From assembly GCA_902702965.1 (NCBI GenBank), contig CACRXP010000392.1, forward strand, positions 323,764 through 387,763: a stretch of 64,000 nucleotides of DNA. Reading direction: 5' to 3'. This DNA comes from Spirometra erinaceieuropaei (lineage: Eukaryota > Platyhelminthes > Cestoda > Diphyllobothriidea > Diphyllobothriidae). The notes under the pieces are model-generated. The model had not been told where the DNA came from and made no database searches. It saw only the letters and a program-made list of their open reading frames with translations. A program made the position numbers and the translations under genes. How positions within the stretch are numbered: the stretch's first letter is position 1; every line of letters begins with the position of its first letter. This document shows positions 56,967 through 64,000 of the stretch, piece after piece.

Positions 56967-59900
56967 TCAGTACCGCTTCTGGCGTGGGTTGACCTGCATC
57001 AGCCATGTTGATCGGCGCACGCGGTTGGTCCGGCGTCTTAGTCGTGGTTTTTGACCTGGAGACACGGGAGCGGTGACTGATACCGAAGGTGGTATATCCG
57101 AAGGGGGCGCAGCAGTGGTTTCAGGAACCGATCGATCTGCCGGAATGGCGAGGGTATCCAGTAGGATGTCAAGGGGGAGTGACGGCGCCGAATCAAACCC
57201 ACTTGTGTTACTGCAGTTTCGCCGTCGAACCTGGTTGCGGTGGCGAACCCAGTTGTCATCACCAACGTCGACGTCAAGCAACATACTGCCTCTGTGCGCT
57301 ACCACGGTTGCTTTAATCCAGTCTGGGGACCCCACTCGATAATCACGAACGAAGACAGGTGTTCCAATGGAGAGCTTGCTACGAGAGACTGGAGAAGTCT
57401 GCGCGGGCTGCGCACCGGTACGGACGAGTGCAGTTTTCGGCCCCTCCACGCTTCGGCAGGAGAAACGCCACCAGGGGACTCCGGGTTCGGTGTTGTCCTG
57501 TAGGAAAACAGGAACGCCTGGACTATCTCGTCCGTGGTCCCCACCCCACAGGCTTTCAAAAGGGCTCTCTTAAAAGTGTCGACAAAACGCTTCGCCTGAG
57601 CGTTAGACTGAGGATGGTAGGGCGGGGAGCGAAGATGCTGGATGTTGTGCTGGCGGCAGCAATCTTCAAACGTCGACGAGGTAAACTGAGAGCCATTATC
57701 TGAAACCAGGACCTCTGGTAAGCCATGCTGGCTAAAGATGCGTCGTAGGAAGGTGATAGTGGCAGATGCGGTTGCTGGATTCAGCGGGGCAATCTCGGGC
57801 CATTTCGAGTAGGCGTCAACCAAGATTAGGTAGGAGACTCCGTTAAGTGGGCCAGCGAAGTCGATGTGCACGCGTGACCAAGGCCTCTCTGGTGGTTCCC
57901 AGGGTACTGGCGGTTGACGAGGCGGCATCTTGGCAGCTTGCTGACATCGAGAACAGCGTCGAACCAGGTCGTCGATGTCGCCGTCGATACCCGGCTAGTA
58001 GGCAAAACTGTGAGCAATTGACCTCATTCGGCTGGTACCAGGATGAGCCGCATGGAACTGGCGTAGTACAGTAGGTCGGAGGGAAGATGGGATCACGACA
58101 CGGTCCGCAAACATGAGGCAGGAGTCAACCACAGATAGCGATGCTCGGCGGAGGAAGAGTTGGCGAAGATCACCAGCGAGAGCAGTGGTTGGCCAGCAGG
58201 TATGCGCGTAGGTGATGGCCTGACGGAGGACAGGATCCTGTTCAGTAGCACGTCGGATGTCCGCGGCAGTGACAGGGATACCTCGTATGGCCTCTGGTAG
58301 TTGACGGCACACATCGACCTCAATCGAAATGGCCGCAACCACGGTACCTTCCTCTGGTTCCTGCTGATTGCTGATGAGGCGAGAAAGGGCGTCAGCCTGA
58401 CCAGAGTCTGTAGTGCGACAGTAGCGAATGTCGAAATCGTAACCAAGAAGGTTGGTTGCCCATCGCTGAAGTCGACTGGCTGAGTAGACGGGAATGTCCT
58501 TCTTCGAACCCAAGCTTGACGGCAATGGTTTGGGATTCGCCAACAACGTGAAATGGCGACCGTACAACAGTTCGTGAAATTTCTTGACGGCAAACACAAG
58601 GGCTACAGCCTCTTCCTCTATTTTCCTGCAGTTCTCCGCAGGGGTTAGCGTGCGAGATGAGTGCATGATCGCCTTTTTAGACCTATCAGGAAAAGTATGT
58701 GAGATGACGGCATCAACTCCGTGGTTGGAATCATCTGCAGCAACAACGATCGGCAGCGTCGGGTCGTAGTGCGTGAGCAGCAGATCTGAACTCAGCATCG
58801 ACTTTAGCTTGACAAAGGCCTTTTCACAGTCGGGGGACCAGCACCAGGGAGCATCCTTCTGCAACAGACGGTTGAGCGGGCCCCGCGAGTCATGCAGCGA
58901 TGGTAGGAAGGCGCTATAGTAGCTGATCAGGCCAAGGAACGAACGAAGTTGCGATACATTCTTGGGTGCAGGCACCCGTTGGATGGCCCGAATGTTTTCA
59001 GGATCTGGATTGTGACCAGTGACGTCAAAAACGAATCCGAGGTACTTGATGGAGTCGAGGAAGAATTGGCACTTGTCGTCCCGTAGGCGAAAGCCATATT
59101 CCTGCACGCGTTCGAGTACTGCGCACACTCGTTCTTGCAGCTCGGCAGGGGAGCGACCCACGATTAAGATGTCGTCCAGGTACCAGCTGTGCCAGGGATG
59201 CCGGAGAGCATTGCGTTCATCGTTTGTTGGAATAGGGCCGGGCGGTCTTGACACCAAAGGTGAGCCTGGTATATTGGAACATACCGTGGTGGGTGTTGAT
59301 GGTCAACAATTCGCGCGAATCTGGGGCGACCTCGATTTGCAGATACGCATCAGCGAGATCCAACTTGGCAAAGCAAGTGCCACCATTCAGCAGGGTGAAA
59401 AGATCAGACGGAACCCGCAGTGGATAGCAGTTCGGCGTCAGTGCGGCATTGAGACCGGTGGAGAAGTCAGCCATTGGGCTTCTTAACCACAACGATTGGA
59501 GCGGCCCAGGTGAAGTAGGATACAGGAACCAGAACTCCAAATTCCTCTAGACGCTTCAGTTCAGCCTCGACAAGTGGTAGAGCTGCATATGGGACTGGTC
59601 GCTTTGGACGGAAGACTGGTTGACTTCCAGGAGACAGATGTAGCACGGCTTGAGTGTATGCGCAACGACCCAGGCCGTCTTGGAACACTGGAGCAAACCG
59701 TTGGAGAATATCCTTGGTTTGGTCTGCAAGCACAGCGGGAATCTGCACCTGACTGCAAACAACGCTAAGCGGCATTTCCGCCTAACCGAGTTGTTCAATC
59801 CAGTCGACATCAAGTGAGTTGAGGTCAGACTTGGTGATGTAGCAGATTGCAGTGATGCTGGTAACGCAGAATGACACACAGCATTGCAGTTGCCCAATTA

Positions 59901-60040
59901 GCTGTAAGAGACCATCGTACGCGCTTGTGGCGGACTGGGAAGTCTGCTGCATCGTGGGGCTGTCAAGGGACTGTCAGAGTCTCTCAGAGATGATGGTGAT
60001 ATCTGATGCAGTGTCCAGATGTAGGCGAACTGCATGACCA
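56967..60040 (-). pseudogene. Gypsy-2 pol relic (protease, reverse transcriptase, RNase H, integrase)
   Basis: Broken into frames at 59775-59467, 59540-59217, 59257-57995, 57928-57299 and 57449-56967. Protease DTASDITIISERL lies near 60020-59980. The reverse transcriptase has [34 protein letters not shown] and the catalytic YLDD at about 59180. RNase H has VVAADDSNHG, but the usual TDHKPL reads LANPKPL, so a conserved Asp-His is lost. Integrase has HPGTSRMRSIAHSF, a stop, CSRCQQAA, HIDFAGP and VSDNGSQF, but the motif HPQSNGQAERFV reads HPQSNAQAKRFV, so the catalytic Glu is Lys. The C-terminal chromodomain-less tail is at 57449-56967. Non-functional; similar throughout to Gypsy-1 pol. Confidence 0.88.
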
Positions 60041-60341
60041 TTGAACAAAACGTCAACAAATGTTCTACGACCAGACGCATTGAGCTGGTAAGCAGCCAAG
60101 AGACATAGAGAATTACCAACGGACTGGGGTTTATGCTTGCGTTTTGGCCGGAAAAGGTGCCTGGAATTAGGAGTGGCGGGGCTGGCTTGCCTCCAGAAGC
60201 TGGTATTGATTTGCAGAACCCATCACGGTGTCCCACCTGATTACAGCTTTAGCAGCGGTGCTGGCGGAAAGTACAATCCCGGTGGAAATGCCAAGCGCCA
60301 CAGTGCCGACAAGGGGATGGCGGAGATCTCGCCTTGGACAC

Positions 60342-61088
60342 TTACTTGGGCCGCGATTCGGTCAATGTGACCGAATGGACTGAGAAAGATGAGGCAGGGT
60401 TCTGAATCATTGCAGAGTCGTGCCTGAGGTTGATCAGCGTTTGGCACTCCGCTGCCCGCTTTTGGGGTGTGATTAAGTTGTTCTGCTGCACTCTGGACAG
60501 GAGACGTGTCCGGATATCAGCATCCTTGGGGGACTGCAGGCCGCAGATAAATATAGGGCATTTAAACTGGTTTTCAGTGAGGGAACCGAGTTGGAAACGC
60601 CCACACTCACGATTGACAATGCCCGCATACGTGATGAAATCATCGGAATCTCGTTTGCACAGTTGCAGGCACCGAAATCGAGTGTTGAAAAGGGATGATT
60701 GGTAACCAAAAACCTGCGACAACGTCTGAACCGTGCCCTTGAATGTAACTTCTCGGGGATTCTTGGGGAGGACGAATTTGGCATAACGCGCGTGTTCAGT
60801 TGGACCCAGTTTGCGAAGTGGGAGTCGAACCTTCCATGCATCGTCCTGGGCAGCCAGATCGACAGAGAACAAGTCCTCGTACGGTTTGTACCAGGAATCG
60901 AAAGTGAGATGGGCCTGCGGGTCATACAAGAATTCAGTGATGCTGCTGGTAATGTGATCGACAACATATGAATCACCAGCCGCTTCTGATTGGCCCATGG
61001 ATGAATTGGATAGCTTGACGGTCAGAGCCTCCATCAGCTTCAGCTACTGCTGCAACATATGCTTCAAGTCGGCGTACTCGTCAGCCAT
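60342..61088 (-). pseudogene. Gypsy-2 gag relic
   Basis: The likely original start is ATG at 61088 (MADEYADLKHMLQQ), followed by an in-frame TAG. The longest open stretch begins at the Met at 61034 and runs 230 codons with FDSWYKPYEDLFSVDL, RYAKFVLPKNPREVTFKGTV and KDADIRTRLLSRVQQNN. These align with FDMWFRKYELLFE, KYVKFVLPKKPAEIEFTETV and EDADIRTRLLSKLDQ of Gypsy-1 gag. The zinc knuckles lie beyond 60342 in other frames (CGAWHFHRDC near 60300 and GHRDGFC at 60236), showing frameshifts after the open stretch. Confidence 0.85.
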
Positions 61089-61101
61089 TGTAGTTGAAAT
61101 A

Positions 61102-61112
61102 CTGCGTCGCCA
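61102..61112 (-). other. Gypsy-2 primer-binding site
   Basis: TGGCGACGCAG on the minus strand, three bases after the 5' LTR; identical to the first 11 bases of the Gypsy-1 site. Confidence 0.7.
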
Positions 61113-61115
61113 ATT

Positions 61116-61483
61116 TGTTATGACCCGCCTGGTACTTGAAATCCCGTGGCGCACTCGACCCTTGTCCCTAATACCAACGAGGCGATAAAGGAGAACACGA
61201 CCGGTTACGAAAATGTGTATTAGGAAATTGCAAGTCAAAATTAACTAGAAGAAACGCATATTTATAACGCCCTCCAGTGCTTCGCCGGCATTCGGCCCAA
61301 TGACCATCCGGGAGAAAATTCCAGACGAGCCGGTCGATAATACGAATACGCAAATTGATCAGGCCCGAGAGGAAAAGCCAATGGAGGGGTGTCGGGATTA
61401 GGATGACAGCGCAGTGGAGAAAAATCATGTGGCCTATCGTGATTGGCTGACTTTTGTTTTTGGGAGTGTAGGCACTCCCAACA
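61116..61483 (-). repeat. Gypsy-2 5' LTR
   Basis: 368 bp, TGTTATGACC... to ...CACTCCCAACA on the plus strand. Followed by GTAAAGCAGGTATGGAGG, where the satellite monomer resumes. Confidence 0.92.
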
Positions 61484-64000
61484 GTAAAGCAGGTATGGAG
61501 GATATAATTGTGTAGGAATTGATGTGACGGCCAAATATGTAAGAATCAAAGGAAAGCGGAATATTTGGGTGGAAGGGGAGTGGAAAAGGTGTATATGTCC
61601 GAAACGAATGCAGGTATAGTCGAGTTGATGGCATAGGAATGGATCCGACGGCAAGTTATGAAAGAATAAGAAGAAAGTGTCGACATCAGAAAGGGGAGCA
61701 GTTATGTAGGATATAATGGTAGAGAAATGAATCTCAGGGAGAGGAATTTAAGAATAAGGGAAAGGGGAAATTTTGAGTGGAAGGGGGAAAGGATATGTAG
61801 TCCATCTACAAAACGAAAGCAGGTATGGAAAATATAATGGCATAGAAATTAATGTGACGGCGGTATACGTAAGAATAAGAGGAAAGCGGAATTTTTGAGT
61901 GGACGGGGAGGGAGATATGGAGTCTATCTCCGAAACGGAAGCCCGTGTGGAGGAGATAATGGTATAGAAATGCATCTGATGGCGAGATACGTAAGAATAA
62001 GTGGAAAGCGGGATTTTGTATTAGAAGGGGAAGACTTTGTGGAGTCAATCTACGAAACGGTAGCAGGTATGAAGGAGACAACGCTATAGGAATGCATCTG
62101 ACGTCGACGTCTTTAAGAATAATAAGAAAGCGGAATTTTTTTCGGAAGAGGGAGTGTAAATAGAATCTATCTCCAAAACAACGGTAGTTATGAAGGAGAT
62201 ACTGGTATAGGAATGGATATGATGGCGAACATGTAAGAAAATGTAAAAAGCGGAATTATTGAAATAAAGGAAAGTGCGGCTATGGTGTCAATCTCCGAAA
62301 GGGAAGCAGTCATGTAGGAGATAATGGTATAGGAATTGATCTGACGGCAATATATAAAAGAATAAGAGGAAAACAAAAATACTGAGTGCAAGCGGGATAG
62401 GGAATGGAGACTATTTCCTAAACGAAAGCAGGTGATTAGAAGTTAATGTTATAGGACTCGATATGACCGCGAGATATAAAAGGAAAAGGGGAATGTCGAG
62501 AAATTGAGTGGATGGGGGACGGTATATAGAGACTAACTCAAAAAGGAAAGTAGATATGTGGGTGTAATGGTACATGAATGGGTGTGACGGCGAGATACTT
62601 AATAAAAATTGCAAAGCGGAACTTTTTAATCGAAGGGAAGAAAATGTGGAGTCCATTTCAAAAAAATGCAGGTATGCAGGAGATAATGGTATAGGAATTT
62701 ATGTGAGAGCGAGACATGTAAGAATATTTGGAAAGCGGAAATTTCAGTAAATGGAGACAGAAAATGGAGCCTATCACCTCAACGAAAACAGGTATGGAGG
62801 AGGTAACTTTAAAGGAATGGACCCGACGCGAGATATATAAAAAAGGGACAGCGGAGTTTTGATTAGATGTGGGAGAGGATATGGAAACTACCTACGAATG
62901 CAATGCCGGCATGGAGAAGATAATAGTATATAAATGGATCTGAATGCGAGATACGTAAGAATAAAGGGAAATCGGAAATTTGACTGGAATCGGGAGCGGT
63001 TATGGAGTCTAATTCAGAAAGGGAATGTGTTAAGGAGGCAATTGTAGAAAAATGCATCTAAAGGCTAGATACGTAAGGATAAGTGGAAAGCGGTATTTTT
63101 GATTGGAAGGGGGGAAGATATAGAGCATAACTCCGAATTGGATGCAGGTATGTAGGAGATAATTGTAAAGAAACACATCTGACGGCAAGATACGTAAGAA
63201 TAATAGGAAAGCGAAATTTGTGAGTGGAATGTTGTGCGGATATAGAGACTATATCCAAAGGGAAGCAGTTATGGAGGAGATAATTGTATAGAAATGCGTC
63301 TCACGGCAAGATACGTGAGGATATGTGGAAAGCGGAATTTTTGACTGGAAGGGGATGCGAGTATGGATTATAACACCGTAGGGGAAGCAGCTATAGAGGA
63401 GATAACTTTACAGAAGTGAATCTGAGGGCTTGGTATTTAAAAATAAGACGAAAGTGAAATTTTTGAGAGGAAGGGGTAGTGAATATGGAAACTATCTCCG
63501 ATAAGGAAGCAGGTATGTAGGAGATAATGGTATCGAAAGGCATCTGACGGCGAGATACATAAGAATAACTGGAAGGCGGAATTTTGATAGGAACTGGGAG
63601 CGGATATGCATCTGACGGCGAAATACGTAAGAATAAGAGGATAGCGAAAACTTGAGTGGATGTGGGAGCAGGTATGCAGTCTACCTCCGAAGCAAAAGCA
63701 GGCATGCAGGAGATAATGGCATAGAAATGCATCTGACGGCGAGATAATTCAGAATAATTTGAAACCGGAATATGTGAGTGGAGTGGAGAGAGGACATGGG
63801 ATCTATGTCCTAAAGGGGAGAGGATGTGGATGAGGCAGTGCTATAGAAATTAAGCTGAATTTGAGTTATAAAAGATTAAATGGAAAGAGCGATATTTGAT
63901 GGGAAGGAGGAGGGCATATGGAACCTAGTTCTTTACGGGAAGCAGATGTGAAGGAATTAGTGCTACAGAAATGCATGTAAGGGAGACATATATGAGAATA
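61484..64000 (+). repeat. 122-bp purine-rich satellite, right segment, continues past the window
   Basis: About 21 monomers with the consensus markers GGCGAGATACGTAAGAATAA, GGAAAGCGGAATTTTTGAGT, GGAGGAGATAATGGTATAGA and GCATCTGACGGCG. No boundary is reached at 64000. Open frames here are chance products of the repeat. Confidence 0.9.

Larger units (their letters stand above)
56575..61483 (-). mobile_element. Gypsy-2: complete but heavily mutated Ty3/Gypsy LTR retrotransposon
   Basis: A 4909-bp element of the same branch as Gypsy-1: homologous gag, DTASD protease and the same TGGCGACGCAG primer site. LTRs at 56575-56949 and 61116-61483. The left LTR end reads TTTTATGACC where the right reads TGTTATGACC, so one terminus is mutated. 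Flanking pentamers are GCAAA and GTAAA, a target-site duplication with one change. Multiple stops, frameshifts and substituted catalytic residues make it older than Gypsy-1. Confidence 0.9.

Noticed and set aside
58365..58390. CTGATGAGGCGAGAAA, a hammerhead-like string in Gypsy-2
   Set aside because: It is antisense to conserved pol coding sequence, and no flanking stems I or III are present.
39100..64000. CRISPR array
   Set aside because: Unit length (122 bp), head-to-tail degeneracy without unique spacers, and eukaryotic retroelement content exclude it; it is a satellite.

Overview
This is a eukaryotic window dominated by repeats. The only intact host gene is the 5' part of a plasma-membrane type Na+/H+ exchanger on the minus strand at the left edge (1-1472). 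Everything else recognisable is mobile or repetitive DNA. The mix includes Penelope-like elements, CR1-type and other non-LTR retrotransposons, a DTASD-protease Ty3/Gypsy family, Merlin (ISXO2-like) and TNP2/CACTA-like DNA transposons, and short tRNA-derived units with hammerhead-like motifs. That mix suggests a flatworm, most plausibly a large-genome tapeworm of the diphyllobothriid kind. The assignment rests on recalled family resemblance and is an inference.

Layout. 1-1472: Na+/H+ exchanger. 3.1 kb: hammerhead-like hairpin set. 4.4-10.1 kb: two decayed, diverged TNP2-like transposons side by side on the plus strand, each with a transposase gene and a second gene. 10.2-14.4 kb: copies of a tRNA-Arg(UCU)-derived 311-nt repeat, some head to head, plus a separate hammerhead-like motif near 10.9 kb. 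20-25.8 kb: relics of two Penelope-like elements and of a non-LTR retrotransposon. 26-32 kb: AT-rich DNA with two tRNA-like heads, an 867-bp foldback and a degenerate 70-bp tandem repeat. 32-37 kb: two Merlin relics, a copy of a dispersed repeat and a degraded telomere-like tract.

39.1-64.0 kb: a purine-rich satellite of about 122 bp per unit runs to the right edge. It is interrupted by a tandem dimer of the 311-nt repeat (plus strand) and by three long minus-strand retroelements: Gypsy-1 (41738-46474), a CR1-like element (about 48484-53040) and Gypsy-2 (56575-61483). Gypsy-1 keeps one 1402-codon gag-pol frame with three stop codons. Gypsy-2 has several frameshifts. About 1.9 kb of satellite at 46475-48371 recurs almost unchanged at 53215-55111.

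The most interesting signal is the 311-nt repeat. It combines a tRNA-Arg-derived pol III promoter, no internal T4 terminator, a tandem dimer arrangement, and in each well-preserved copy a type I hammerhead-like fold with a two-base-pair stem III. This is the architecture of self-cleaving, circle-forming elements such as schistosome SM-alpha and plant retrozymes.

All assignments come from reading and translating by eye. No database search or folding program was run.
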